A DNA stretch of 39,897 nt. Origin: Candidatus Helicobacter avistercoris (GTDB lineage Bacteria; Campylobacterota; Campylobacteria; Campylobacterales; Helicobacteraceae). A program made the translations under genes and the position numbers. Each line of letters begins with the position of its first letter. The first letter of the stretch is position 1. Of the stretch, positions 1 to 8,681 are shown one piece after another. The notes beneath the pieces were generated by a model, which saw only the letters and a list, made by a program, of their open reading frames with translations, ran no database searches and was not told the origin of the DNA. Where the stretch lies: assembly GCA_019115525.1 (NCBI GenBank), contig DXDJ01000044.1, positions 1 to 39,897 on the forward strand. Reading direction: 5' to 3'.

Positions 1-342
<342 letters not shown>

Positions 343-505
343 AAATGTTGTGTTTGTCCTAAAACTCTGTTATGTCTTTAAATCACAAGTTATAACTTCA
401 ATATAGAAAAATCTATACGGGTTATAAGAGTTGTAAATAAATAACATCAGAATATTAAGTGTTTAAAAAAGTAATTGCTTTTTAAAACTTAACTTTCTTT
501 TGCTT

Positions 506-520
506 AGTTGTCAAAGATCA
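506..520 (-). promoter_or_regulatory. boxA-like antitermination element in the 16S leader
   Basis: Read on the minus strand this is TGATCTTTGACAACT, about 165 nt upstream of the 16S 5' end. It resembles the rrn leader boxA (E. coli TGCTCTTTAACAA), which recruits NusB and related factors so that untranslated rRNA is transcribed without early termination. A nusB gene lies in this window at 13282. The position inside the leader and the match are seen; the function is inferred from the family. Confidence 0.55.
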
Positions 521-585
521 TTATCTAAAGTTATTTAAGTGTTTTATTTATCAAACATTTTTTCAAAGTTTTACTCTATATACAT

Positions 586-620
586 AATATAATAAAGAGA
601 AGTCTTTGAATTGCTTTCAA
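586..620 (-). promoter_or_regulatory. candidate 16S rRNA promoter
   Basis: On the minus strand an A+T-rich block contains TTGAAA (615-620) and -10-like hexamers TATATT/TATTAT (584-594), upstream of the boxA-like element. The spacing between the two hexamers is longer than ideal, at 20 bp or more. Promoters in this group often lack a clear -35, so the -10 region carries most of the weight. Transcription would start around 577-580, giving a leader of about 240 nt. Confidence 0.35.
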
Positions 621-857
621 AATCTAGAACAATCAAATAAAAATAAATAGAACATCACAAACATGAAAACTTAAATCTTGAAAAGACAATAAGACTTCTA
701 ACTCTTAAAGAAGTTAGAAACTAAAGCCAAATTCTAGGGAGATTTAATGTGTCTCACTGAATGTGAGCTGGAAGTATACAACAAAAAAAATCAAAATGAG
801 TCAAGAAATTTCAAAAATTTGCAAAAAAATTGAAATTTGTGGGGAAAATGGGGAGGA
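621..857. other. gene-free stretch between the rRNA promoter and the radical SAM gene
   Basis: No credible coding sequence was found on either strand. Two small inverted repeats are visible: TTCTAACT (696-703) with AGTTAGAA (712-719), and CTCAC (753-757) with GTGAG (763-767). Neither is followed by a clear T-run in the direction of the radical SAM operon, so I do not call a terminator. They could help end that operon or be part of a short untranslated RNA; the sequence does not decide. Confidence 0.4.
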
Positions 858-1700
858 TTATGGGTTTAATGCTGGATAAGTGCAACGCTTGCACTGCTCT
901 TCTACTGCTATTCCTCTTTTAAAACCTTCAATAATATTTCTTGCTCTATTACTTTGTAGGATTTCTTCTAGGCTTTGAGTTTTGATATTGCCCAGCTCAA
1001 TTCCCCCATCACAATCAATACAGCATGGCACAACTATACCATTTGAGAGAAGCCCAATCTGAGAGAGAAGCCCATGACATTTTTTTCTCACCTCTCCACT
1101 CTCCTCTTCTTGCTCTGCCCTTACCCACTCAAAGCTTTTGGTCAAAAGCAAAAAAACTTTGTAACCCAATCGAACTTTCAAGTCTTGCCCTAGGGTATTT
1201 TCTACTCCAAAACTCTTGCATAAGTGCTCTGCTAGAGTAGTATTGAGCTTGTCTGCATGCATTCTAAGGTTGACAAAGGTTTGTGAGAAAATCTCTTGAT
1301 GGATATCAATCAATCTTACACACTCACTCACCACCCTCTCTCTTATCTCCTCTCTCAACTCCTCCAACGCACTCAAAGAAATACTAACTTGTCTAATTGG
1401 ATCTGAGAGAAGCAAAGAAGAATCAAACTTAGAGAGATATAGCCCACTTGTAACAATCTCAACACTTAGCTGGTGTTCTTGTGCAATCTGTAAATATAGA
1501 GGGAAATTTTTTAAATAAAGCGGATCTCCTAAGAGATGAAAAGTTATGCTCTGAGTAAGTGGGGCAACTTGTGAGCAAACTCTCTTAAAAAGCTCAAGCC
1601 CCATCTCTCCTCTTCTTCCTTTGGGTGCAGGACAAAAGGAGCAAGAAAGCCCACACAAATCACTGATTTCTATATAAGTGCGAATAAACCTCTTAGACAT
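858..1700 (-). CDS. radical SAM/SPASM domain protein
   Basis: A 280-residue radical SAM protein. The N-terminal CX3CX2C motif (C16, C20, C23, within CGLSCSFCPAP) binds the 4Fe-4S cluster that cleaves S-adenosylmethionine. The C-terminal part has a SPASM-like Cys set (C208, C226, C227, C230, C270, C273), expected to hold auxiliary Fe-S clusters. Family members modify peptides or proteins or act on other small substrates; no precursor peptide is visible next to this gene, so the substrate is unknown. It is the last gene of the long minus-strand operon. Its start overlaps the end of ychF by 8 nt, which supports translational coupling. The fold assignment is firm; the reaction is not. Confidence 0.85.
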   Translation of the reverse strand: MSKRFIRTYIEISDLCGLSCSFCPAPKGRRGEMGLELFKRVCSQVAPLTQSITFHLLGDPLYLKNFPLYLQIAQEHQLSVEIVTSGLYLSKFDSSLLLSDPIRQVSISLSALEELREEIRERVVSECVRLIDIHQEIFSQTFVNLRMHADKLNTTLAEHLCKSFGVENTLGQDLKVRLGYKVFLLLTKSFEWVRAEQEEESGEVRKKCHGLLSQIGLLSNGIVVPCCIDCDGGIELGNIKTQSLEEILQSNRARNIIEGFKRGIAVEEQCKRCTYPALNP

Positions 1701-2793
1701 TGAAGCGGAAATGCATCACATCGCCATCTTGGACAATGTATTCTTTGCCCTCTACTCTCATTGCTCCGGCTTCTTTTGCTTTGGCTTCACCTCCATATTT
1801 GATAAAGTCTTCATAAGCAATCGTTTCTGCTCGAATAAAACCTTTTTCAAAGTCTTTGTGTATGACCCCTGCAGCCACTGGAGCACTATCACCTCTATGG
1901 ATTGTCCAAGCTCTCACCTCTTTCACACCTGCTGTAAAGTAGCTAATCAAACCTAGTTTTTCAAATCCTTTTTGGATGATTTGTTCCAATCCACTCATCT
2001 CACACCCCAAAGAACCCAAAAACTCCGCTCTCTCGCTCTCATCCATGCCTACCATTTCCTCTTCTAGCTTAGAGCAAAGCTTAATGACTTCACAGCCATT
2101 GCTAGAAGCATACTCTTTAAGTGCTTTGACATAGGAATTGTCTTCTCCTAAGTCCTCTTCTCCTACATTTGCTCCATAAATCACTTCTTTATTTGTTAAA
2201 AATCTTAGCTCTTTGTTGATTTCAACAAAAGCCTCGCTCTCTTTATCTTTAAAAGTTCTAGCAGGATTCCCCTCTTCAAGATGAGCTTTTAGAGAGAGTG
2301 CGACATCTAGCATTGCTTTGGTATTTTTATCTGCTTTGCTTTGACGCTCAAGACGCTCGATTCGCTTCTGCAAAGTCTGCAAATCTGCAAACAAAAGCTC
2401 AAGCTCAATGATTTCTACATCACTCACAGGATTCACTCTTCCCTCCACATGGGTAACATTCTCATCATCAAAACATCGCACAATATGCAAAATCACATCC
2501 GTTTCTTTGATATTTCCTAAAAATTGATTTCCAAGTCCCTCACCCTTACTTGCACCTCTCACAAGTCCTGCGATATCTACAAACTCCACGACTGAATGCT
2601 GAATACGCTCAGGATTGACAATCTTGGCTAGTTCATCTAGTCTTTTATCTGGCACAGGCACCACAGCACGATTTGGCTCAATAGTGCAAAAGGGGTAGTT
2701 TGCTGCTTGAGCATTTTGGGTTTGGCTTAGGGCGTTAAAGGTTGTAGATTTTCCGACATTGGGCAACCCAACAATTCCGATTGATAGTCCCAT
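1693..2793 (-). CDS. ychF: redox-regulated/ribosome-binding ATPase YchF (OBG family)
   Basis: A 366-residue protein, close to the usual YchF length (E. coli 363). The G1 loop is GLPNVGKST (residues 9-17) and G3 is DIAGLVRGASKGEGLG around residue 73. The usual G4 is replaced by NVGEED, the NxxE form that gives YchF a preference for ATP over GTP. The C-terminal ~85 residues form the TGS domain. The family binds ribosomes and affects stress responses. The start codon directly abuts the pepA stop with no gap, and AGGAG lies at the end of pepA. It matches HP0569 (gtp1) in H. pylori order. Confidence 0.96.
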   Translation of the reverse strand: MGLSIGIVGLPNVGKSTTFNALSQTQNAQAANYPFCTIEPNRAVVPVPDKRLDELAKIVNPERIQHSVVEFVDIAGLVRGASKGEGLGNQFLGNIKETDVILHIVRCFDDENVTHVEGRVNPVSDVEIIELELLFADLQTLQKRIERLERQSKADKNTKAMLDVALSLKAHLEEGNPARTFKDKESEAFVEINKELRFLTNKEVIYGANVGEEDLGEDNSYVKALKEYASSNGCEVIKLCSKLEEEMVGMDESERAEFLGSLGCEMSGLEQIIQKGFEKLGLISYFTAGVKEVRAWTIHRGDSAPVAAGVIHKDFEKGFIRAETIAYEDFIKYGGEAKAKEAGAMRVEGKEYIVQDGDVMHFRFNV

Positions 2794-4188
2794 TTACTTC
2801 TCCTCACACAAAGATATTGCAAACTCAACGCAAGCTCTCACCCCAGCTCCACTTGCTCCATAAGGATTGATATCCCACTCTTTCTCCACATACGCTGGCC
2901 CTGCGATATCAAGGTGAAGCCATTTGTCTTCATTTTCTTTGCGAATAAACTCACCCAAAAACATTCCTGCACTGATTGCTCCACCATAGCGAGTGGATGA
3001 GACATTGCAAATGTCTGCGATTTTTGAATCAATGAGTTTTCTAATATGAGAGTTGAAGGGGAGTTTTGCCACAAGCTCGCCACTTTGAAGAGCTTCTCTC
3101 TCAAATGCACTCTTTAGCTCTTCATTGTGCCCCATAATCCCAAAGGTATATTCTCCCAATCCCACAACACATGCTCCTGTAAGAGTTGCAATATCAATGA
3201 GATAATCAGGCTTTAGATCTTGAGCATAGCTAAGGCAATCAATTAGCACGAGTCTTCCCTCAGCATCAGTGTTTCTCACCTCAATACTTTTGCCTTCTCT
3301 TGAGCTTAAGATATCATCAGGTTTATAAGCATTGCCTCCAATCATATTCTCCACTGCTCCAATGATTCCATGCACTTCTAGTGGTAGCCTAAGCTTTGCA
3401 ATCGCACTAATAATGCCCAAAACTGCACATCCACCACTTTTGTCTGCTTTCATTGTTACCATAAAATCTGAAGGCTTAAGACTTAAACCCCCGCTATCAT
3501 AGGTTAATCCCTTGCCCACAAATACAAGCTTTGCTTTGGGATTTGCTCCTTTATAACTTAGATGAATGACTTTTGGCTCCTGACTTGAGGCTCTTGAGAC
3601 TGCCAAAAGAGAATGCATTTTCTCACTTTCAATCTCTTTTTTGGAGAGGATTTTGCACTCAATCCCCAAATTCTTGGCTTCTTGAATTGAGTATTCTGCA
3701 AGATAGCTAGGAGTTGCATCACATGGAGGAGTGTTGATCAAATCCCTTGTGAGTTTTAAACTTTCAAAAACAATTTGAGCCTTGCTGATCAAATCTTCAC
3801 TCACATGGCTTACACAAATACCTTCAATCACACAAGATTTTTTCTCGCTCTTGTATGTATCAAAACTATACCCCCCACTCAATGCTCCAAGCAAGATTGC
3901 ATAGTCCTCTTGCTCGTTTGCAAAAGTTGGAATTTTCACACTTTTATAAGAGAGAGTGTTTAGGTATTTGATCGCCTTGTATGCCCCCTCACGCAACAAA
4001 TCGATATCTCTTTTTGCAAGATTGACATAGAGTATCTTACTACTTTGCACAAAAGTTATATCTTTAAAATTTAGCTCTTGCAATGTGTCTTTATCGCTTA
4101 ATCCTTCAAGATTTTTATCCCACACCCAAACAACAGAGCAATCTGCCTGAATTCTCTCAAAGCTCTCTTTAAAAACTTTTATCTTCAT
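2794..4188 (-). CDS. pepA: leucyl (cytosol) aminopeptidase, M17 family
   Basis: A 464-residue M17 aminopeptidase that removes N-terminal residues from peptides in the cytoplasm using two metal ions. The signature NTDAEGRL and the ligand segments GKGLTYDSGG and MKADKSGG carry the expected Lys, Asp and Glu residues. The start at 4188 is chosen because AAGGAG lies 6 to 7 nt upstream. The reading frame stays open to 4266, but an upstream start would bury about 98 nt in the dedA gene and adds unlike sequence. Even so, the gene overlaps the end of dedA by 20 nt. It corresponds to HP0570 in H. pylori order. Confidence 0.96.
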   Translation of the reverse strand: MKIKVFKESFERIQADCSVVWVWDKNLEGLSDKDTLQELNFKDITFVQSSKILYVNLAKRDIDLLREGAYKAIKYLNTLSYKSVKIPTFANEQEDYAILLGALSGGYSFDTYKSEKKSCVIEGICVSHVSEDLISKAQIVFESLKLTRDLINTPPCDATPSYLAEYSIQEAKNLGIECKILSKKEIESEKMHSLLAVSRASSQEPKVIHLSYKGANPKAKLVFVGKGLTYDSGGLSLKPSDFMVTMKADKSGGCAVLGIISAIAKLRLPLEVHGIIGAVENMIGGNAYKPDDILSSREGKSIEVRNTDAEGRLVLIDCLSYAQDLKPDYLIDIATLTGACVVGLGEYTFGIMGHNEELKSAFEREALQSGELVAKLPFNSHIRKLIDSKIADICNVSSTRYGGAISAGMFLGEFIRKENEDKWLHLDIAGPAYVEKEWDINPYGASGAGVRACVEFAISLCEEK

Positions 4189-4771
4189 ATCTTTCTCCTT
4201 GTTTTTTGGTTTTAAAGTGAAAATACGCCAAGATTCCTCCACCAAAGGCAATTGCCAATGGGACAAGCAAATAAGGACGAGATTTAAACCAGCCCAAAAT
4301 CTCCCAAATCACTTCTCCAAAATACCATACAAACACAATTGTAATCGCAGCCCAAACCCATGCACTCAAAAGATTAATAAAGGCAAATTTCACTGCACTG
4401 TATCTTGTAAGACCAATGCTGATAGGGATAATCGTTCGCATTCCATACATATAGCGTTGGATAAAAATAATAGGCCATCCATATTTTTTGAGCAACAAAT
4501 GGGCAAGAGCAAATTTTCTTCTTTGAGAATGAAGCATCTTGCTCAAAGAACGCTTATTGAATCTCCCAATATAAAAATAAAACTGATCCCCCACAAACCC
4601 TCCAATCCCTGCAATAAATACAGCCAAAAATACATTCATGTGTCCATCATGGCTTGCAAGTCCTGCAAAGATAAGACCAATTTCTCCCTCCAAAATACTC
4701 CAAAAAAACAAGATTGCATATCCCCAAGTTCCTACATGTGTATTCCAAAGATCTGTAAGCCACGCTTCCAT
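4169..4771 (-). CDS. DedA family inner-membrane protein
   Basis: A 200-residue integral membrane protein with about five hydrophobic segments. It shows DedA (SNARE-associated/VTT) hallmarks: FWSILEGEIG near residue 25, GFVGDQFYFYIGR near residue 60, and a later segment with RYMYGMRTIIPISIG carrying the conserved arginines. Members affect lipid carrier recycling, envelope integrity and proton-driven transport. The ATG at 4771 shares one base with the apt stop (TGATG), so the two are coupled. A TTG one codon earlier is possible but less likely. Same position as HP0571. Confidence 0.9.
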   Translation of the reverse strand: MEAWLTDLWNTHVGTWGYAILFFWSILEGEIGLIFAGLASHDGHMNVFLAVFIAGIGGFVGDQFYFYIGRFNKRSLSKMLHSQRRKFALAHLLLKKYGWPIIFIQRYMYGMRTIIPISIGLTRYSAVKFAFINLLSAWVWAAITIVFVWYFGEVIWEILGWFKSRPYLLVPLAIAFGGGILAYFHFKTKKQGERYEDKSF

Positions 4772-5304
4772 CAATCAATCTCCAACACACTATATACATT
4801 CACTATTTTGCCCAATTCCTTTGATCCACCTAGAGCAATCAAATCAAGCAAAAAGCACGCTTCCACACACTCTCCGCCAATCGCCTCTGTGAGTTCTACT
4901 CCAGCCTTTGCTGTCCCACCAGTGGCAATCAAATCATCAATAAGCACTACTCTTGCTCCCTTTTTCTCTCCAAAAGCATCAATATGGATTTCTATACTAT
5001 CTTCACCATACTCTAGAGCATAGCTTTTAGAGATTGTTTTATAGGGAAGTTTTCCCTTTTTTCTGATGGGAACAAATCCTACATTCAACGCATAAGCCAA
5101 AGCACTTCCAAAAATAAATCCTCTTGATTCTAATCCTACAATGTAGTCAATATTTTGTGTTTCATAACGAATCTTAAGATGTGTGATGAGTTCTGAAAAA
5201 GCCTGTGCATTACCAATAAGCGTTGTGATATCGCGAAATAAGATCCCTTCTTTGGGATAATTGGCAATCTCACGAATACTTGAAAGTAGTTTTTGTTTTA
5301 GCAT
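4771..5304 (-). CDS. apt: adenine phosphoribosyltransferase
   Basis: A 177-residue type I phosphoribosyltransferase that converts adenine and PRPP to AMP in purine salvage. The PRPP loop is [16 protein letters not shown] near residues 118-133. An upstream segment with [16 protein letters not shown] is typical of Apt. The length equals that of the family. It lies 9 nt downstream of a small membrane gene and is coupled to dedA at its 3' end. It corresponds to HP0572. Confidence 0.97.
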   Translation of the reverse strand: MLKQKLLSSIREIANYPKEGILFRDITTLIGNAQAFSELITHLKIRYETQNIDYIVGLESRGFIFGSALAYALNVGFVPIRKKGKLPYKTISKSYALEYGEDSIEIHIDAFGEKKGARVVLIDDLIATGGTAKAGVELTEAIGGECVEACFLLDLIALGGSKELGKIVNVYSVLEID

Positions 5305-5313
5305 TTCTTATCC

Positions 5314-5658
5314 TTATAGTAATGATTCAATTTTTTGCTCTAGCTCTTTAATCCTTGCCTTATAACGATCGGCTTCGATTTTGTATTGAGAGTTTCTCTG
5401 CTTTAAAGAGCGAATATCCCCTTTGAGAGCTGTAAGCTCTTGAGTGAGAATATCAATATCGCCCAAGGCCCTTTGAAGCTGGACTTGATGTTTTCGGATC
5501 AAAATCTCTGCATCTTGCAATGTAAGCTTCATATTGACTGAGTTTTTTTCTTCTCTTTGAGCGACTGAACGATAATAAAAAGTTCTAATCACCATATAAA
5601 GCACAAAGATAATAAAACCCGTAACAAAAAACCATTGCTCCAAAATCGACCAACTCAT
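5314..5658 (-). CDS. small membrane-anchored coiled-coil protein, function unknown
   Basis: A 114-residue protein with one N-terminal transmembrane segment (about residues 9-26, FFVTGFIIFVLYMVIR). A basic patch follows, and then a long heptad-rich helix to the C terminus (residues ~45-113, rich in Leu, Gln, Glu, Lys). It is likely anchored in the inner membrane with a cytoplasmic coiled coil. The start shares a base with the rpiB stop (TAATG). It sits where HP0573 is in H. pylori. I recognise no catalytic motif and assign no function. Confidence 0.85.
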   Translation of the reverse strand: MSWSILEQWFFVTGFIIFVLYMVIRTFYYRSVAQREEKNSVNMKLTLQDAEILIRKHQVQLQRALGDIDILTQELTALKGDIRSLKQRNSQYKIEADRYKARIKELEQKIESLL

Positions 5659-6092
5659 TATCCAATCTCCTCAATCTTTTGGATTCTTATCTGATGCCTT
5701 CCACCTTCAAATTCTGTATCAATAAACGCTTCAAGAATTGATTCTATCTCTCCAAGACCGCTAATACGCTCTCCCATACACAATACATTTGCATCATTGT
5801 GAGCTCTTGTCATTTTTGCCATATATGCATCTGTGCAAAGTCCAGCTCTTATGCCTTTGAAGCGATTGGCAGAGATGCTCATCCCAATTCCACTTCCGCA
5901 CACCAAGATCCCTCTAGAATCGGGATTTTGCAAGACTTGAGTGCAAACCTTTTTTGCAAAATCTGGATAATCCACTCTCTCTTCACTCCTAGGCGAGAGA
6001 TCTACTAGCTCAATACCTCTTTTTGCAAAATATTCCACGATAAAGTCTCGCACTTTGATTCCAGCGTGATCCGTTCCTAGAAAATACTTCAT
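5658..6092 (-). CDS. rpiB: ribose-5-phosphate isomerase B
   Basis: A 144-residue RpiB/LacAB family isomerase that interconverts ribose 5-phosphate and ribulose 5-phosphate in the pentose phosphate pathway. Visible motifs are GTDHAGIKVRD at the N terminus, LVCGSGIGMSISANR around the catalytic Cys, and AKMTRAHNDANVLCMG. I chose the ATG at 6092, with AAGGAG 6 nt upstream, over a GTG one codon earlier. H. pylori HP0574 in this position was annotated early on as a galactoside acetyltransferase (LacA), but the motifs are those of RpiB. Confidence 0.96.
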   Translation of the reverse strand: MKYFLGTDHAGIKVRDFIVEYFAKRGIELVDLSPRSEERVDYPDFAKKVCTQVLQNPDSRGILVCGSGIGMSISANRFKGIRAGLCTDAYMAKMTRAHNDANVLCMGERISGLGEIESILEAFIDTEFEGGRHQIRIQKIEEIG

Positions 6093-6102
6093 CACTCTCT
6101 CC

Positions 6103-6750
6103 TTATAATAAAAATTTCATCATAAAAAGTGCAGGGTAAAGGATTAGGTTGTTAAGTGGCGTAAAAAACACAATCAAAAGCACAAAGAGTTGATAAGGAG
6201 CAAGAAAAGAATAAAATCTTGCAAACAAATCGCTCTGAAATTTTAATCCTATATAACTGAGGATTCGCAACCCCTCATAGGGTAAGATTGGGCAAAGTTT
6301 GATAAAGGCAAAAAAGATATTGAAGAGAATAATATACTGTGCTAGATTTGTTACCTCTGCACTTGGAGAAAAATCTGAAATCAATGAAGCAAAGAAAGCA
6401 ATAAAAAAGTGGAAAAATATCCCTGAACTTTCAAGCAAAATAGCAAAATTAAACCCATAACGAGAGATAACTCGAGGATAATCCACAAAAATATTTTTAC
6501 TCCAACCAAACATAATGGGGGATTGCAAAAGAATCACAATAAGAGGAAATACTCCACTCCCCATCACATCAAAATAAGCAATAGGGTTAAAACTCATCTT
6601 CCCTCTTGAGCCTGAAATATTGCTCGTATCTACACAATCTTGAGTATAACGATAGCCAACATAAGCATACACAATAGCACATCCCAAAATTGTAATAAGC
6701 AATGCTACATATCGCAATAAAGCATCAAATAAATCAAAAGAATTAAGCAT
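6103..6750 (-). CDS. membrane protein related to site-2-type (M50) peptidases, probably inactive
   Basis: A 215-residue integral membrane protein with about five hydrophobic segments, in the position of H. pylori HP0575. The layout resembles the short M50 family, including FNPIAYFDVMGSGVFPL (residues ~53-69), which parallels the usual NP..HIDP.G..L.P block with its Asp retained. The first helix, where HExxH should lie, instead reads AIVYAYVGYRYTQD, so both His ligands and the catalytic Glu are absent. This suggests a pseudoprotease or a protein of different function. It lies between lepB and rpiB, 2 nt after the lepB stop. Confidence 0.75.
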   Translation of the reverse strand: MLNSFDLFDALLRYVALLITILGCAIVYAYVGYRYTQDCVDTSNISGSRGKMSFNPIAYFDVMGSGVFPLIVILLQSPIMFGWSKNIFVDYPRVISRYGFNFAILLESSGIFFHFFIAFFASLISDFSPSAEVTNLAQYIILFNIFFAFIKLCPILPYEGLRILSYIGLKFQSDLFARFYSFLAPYQLFVLLIVFFTPLNNLILYPALFMMKFLL

Positions 6751-6752
6751 TG

Positions 6753-7682
6753 CTAATCTTCCTTGCTGATTTCTTTTTCTAGACTCTCAACGCTTCTAAA
6801 TACTCGATTCCATCGCACTGTGTATTTCCACCAGCCATCGCTTTTGCCTAGCTCTTGAGCTTTTTCTTGTGCTTCCTGTGAATTATCAAGATTGATAGAA
6901 AAATAAATCAACCATGGACTTCCAATAATCTTTGAGTAAGGCACACTCCCCCAATAGCGAGAATCAAGACTATTATCACGATTATCTCCAATCATAAAAA
7001 ACTCATCTTTTGCAATTTTTTTGTAAAACACAATCTCATCACTTGCATAACTCTGATTGGGGATAATCTCTCCGCCATCAAGTAGCATAGGTTTCATCGC
7101 AAAACCCTGTCCTCCCATCACTCTCCATTCTTTTCCGTCATAACGGATACTTGAGAGAGCTTCGCGGAATCGCAAATTATTCATCGCATAATGTATGCCT
7201 GCATGTTCTTGCATATAGGGGTTTTTTACAAAAGTTTTTCCAAAAAACTCTTTTGTTTGTGCATTTGAAAAATTCTTAGCAATATAAGCATCCCCCTCAC
7301 TAGGTCGCAAATAAAACCCATCATAAGCATAAACCACTTCATCTCCACATACTGCAAAGTTTCGCTTCACATAATAAGTCTTTTCAATGTGAGGAGGAAT
7401 GAAAACTACAATATCTCCTCTTTTTGGTCGTTCTCCATCAATAAGATGTCCATTGCCTTGAAAATCGGGCAAAACTGGGATCTCAAGCCATGGGATTCGT
7501 GGGATTGGAAGACCATAGGAGAATTTTTTGACAAAGAGCATATCTCCCTCATAAAGAGTTCCAACCATTGAGCGAGAAGGGATTACAAAAGCTTGAGCGA
7601 TGAAAAAAATCACAAAAGCAACAATAAGAATCGTCCCAGTCCAAGAGGAAGAGAAACGATAGAGTTTTTTTAAAAATTCCAT
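6753..7682 (-). CDS. lepB: signal peptidase I
   Basis: A 309-residue inner-membrane serine/lysine protease that removes signal peptides from exported proteins. One N-terminal membrane segment (residues ~15-34) is followed by the catalytic Ser38 in IPSRSMVGTL. The general-base Lys is K106 in YYVKRNFAV, and GDNRDNSLDSRYWG is the conserved C-terminal box. The large periplasmic insertion between K106 and GDNRDNS is in keeping with Gram-negative LepB proteins. The gene follows folD after 3 nt. It would process the exported proteins encoded elsewhere in this window, such as the porins, CrdA and CrdB. Confidence 0.97.
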   Translation of the reverse strand: MEFLKKLYRFSSSWTGTILIVAFVIFFIAQAFVIPSRSMVGTLYEGDMLFVKKFSYGLPIPRIPWLEIPVLPDFQGNGHLIDGERPKRGDIVVFIPPHIEKTYYVKRNFAVCGDEVVYAYDGFYLRPSEGDAYIAKNFSNAQTKEFFGKTFVKNPYMQEHAGIHYAMNNLRFREALSSIRYDGKEWRVMGGQGFAMKPMLLDGGEIIPNQSYASDEIVFYKKIAKDEFFMIGDNRDNSLDSRYWGSVPYSKIIGSPWLIYFSINLDNSQEAQEKAQELGKSDGWWKYTVRWNRVFRSVESLEKEISKED

Positions 7683-7685
7683 TTT

Positions 7686-8540
7686 TTACCTTTTTAATTT
7701 TGTTTTTGCAGATTGTAGTGTATTTTGCAGAAGTGTAGCAATCGTCATTGGCCCTACGCCCCCTGGAACAGGAGTGATAAAACTACATTTTGGAGCAACA
7801 TTTTCAAAATCCACATCTCCAACAAGTTTGCCATTTTCTAAGCGATTGATCCCGATATCCACAACAATTGCTCCCTCTTTGATCATATCTGCGGTGATGA
7901 GATTGGGTTTGCCCACTCCTACAAAAACAATATCTGCCATTTTTGTATAAAGTGATACATCTTTTGTATCAATATGACACACACTCACAGTTGCACCGGC
8001 ATTGAGAAGAAGAGTTGCAAGAGGTTTGCCCACGATATTGCTTGCACCCACGACAACACAATCTTTTCCACGCAAATTGATTTCATACTCACTCAAAAGA
8101 TGCATCACACCCAAAGGTGTTGCTGGGATAAAACATTCAAATCCCAAAGTTGCACGCCCTACATTAAGAGCATGAAACCCATCCACATCTTTTTGGGGGC
8201 AAATGGCTGCCAAGATTTTGCTTGTGTTGATATGCTTAGGCAAGGGGAGTTGCACCAAAATGCCATCGATTTTTTCATCTTCATTGAGCTTTGCAATTTT
8301 CTCTAGCAATCGCTCTTCTCTTGTTTCAGAAGGCATTGCAAAAGTCAGAGTATTCATCCCAACTCTCTCGCATGCTTTGGACTTCATTTTGACATAAGAG
8401 GCACTTGCAGGATCATCCCCCACCAAAATCACTGCAAGTGTAGGATAGATGAAATTTTTGTTTAGTTCTCTAACTTCTTCTTGAATGTGAATCTCGAGTT
8501 TGCAAGCAAGTGCTTTCCCATCAAGGATTTTCATAAGCAT
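7686..8540 (-). CDS. folD: bifunctional methylenetetrahydrofolate dehydrogenase/cyclohydrolase
   Basis: A 284-residue FolD that converts 5,10-methylene-THF to 10-formyl-THF using NADP. Motifs include YVKMKSKACERVGM with the catalytic Lys, VQLPLPKHI, the nucleotide-binding GKPLATLLLNAGATV, and PVPGGVGPMT near the C terminus. It is the first gene of the minus-strand operon that runs to the radical SAM gene. A second ATG at 8534 is possible; AAGGGAT lies just upstream of both. It matches HP0577. Confidence 0.97.
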   Translation of the reverse strand: MLMKILDGKALACKLEIHIQEEVRELNKNFIYPTLAVILVGDDPASASYVKMKSKACERVGMNTLTFAMPSETREERLLEKIAKLNEDEKIDGILVQLPLPKHINTSKILAAICPQKDVDGFHALNVGRATLGFECFIPATPLGVMHLLSEYEINLRGKDCVVVGASNIVGKPLATLLLNAGATVSVCHIDTKDVSLYTKMADIVFVGVGKPNLITADMIKEGAIVVDIGINRLENGKLVGDVDFENVAPKCSFITPVPGGVGPMTIATLLQNTLQSAKTKLKR

Positions 8541-8568
8541 ATCCCTTCAAAGTGTTTGTGAAAGTTGT

Positions 8569-8574
8569 ATTATA
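8569..8574 (-). promoter_or_regulatory. -10 box of the folD-ychF operon
   Basis: The minus strand reads TTTTATAATAC here, with a perfect TATAAT. Transcription would start near 8562, leaving a leader of about 22 nt before the folD ATG. No consensus -35 is seen, only a T-rich run, as is common in Helicobacter promoters. Confidence 0.5.
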
Positions 8575-8604
8575 AAACATAATTACTCACCTAAAAAATA
8601 AAAC

Positions 8605-8637
8605 GCGACTTCAAACTCTTCAAAAAGTCGCTTTTTT
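8605..8637. terminator. terminator-like hairpin between divergent folD and accD
   Basis: GCGACTT (8605-8611) pairs perfectly with AAGTCGC (8625-8631) around a 13-nt loop and is followed on the plus strand by six T's (8632-8637). On the minus strand the same stem is followed by GTTTTATTTTTT. It lies upstream of both divergent genes, so it cannot end either one. It may stop transcription that starts in this region, or be a leftover of a rearranged junction. Confidence 0.45.
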
Positions 8638-8639
8638 GA

Positions 8640-8645
8640 TAGAAT
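8640..8645 (+). promoter_or_regulatory. candidate -10 box for the accD operon
   Basis: TAGAAT in the context TTTTTTGATAGAATAGCGG, 36 nt upstream of the accD start. The T-run of the adjacent hairpin lies immediately upstream. A start near 8652 would give a leader of about 30 nt. Confidence 0.4.
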
Positions 8646-8681
8646 AGCGGATTTAAAACTTTTTCTTTGCAAGGAAATCTG

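Noticed and set aside
696-719. TTCTAACT/AGTTAGAA inverted repeat as terminator of the radical SAM operon
   Set aside because: The stem is A+T-rich, about 140 nt past the stop, and has no following T-run on the minus strand.
4189-4266. N-terminal extension of pepA
   Set aside because: It would overlap dedA by about 98 nt, and a strong AAGGAG lies before the ATG at 4188.
4199-5023. Long plus-strand reading frame opposite dedA and apt
   Set aside because: It lies antisense to two clear genes, its composition is unlike any protein family (rich in Lys, Ser, Pro, Asn), and no ribosome-binding site precedes it.
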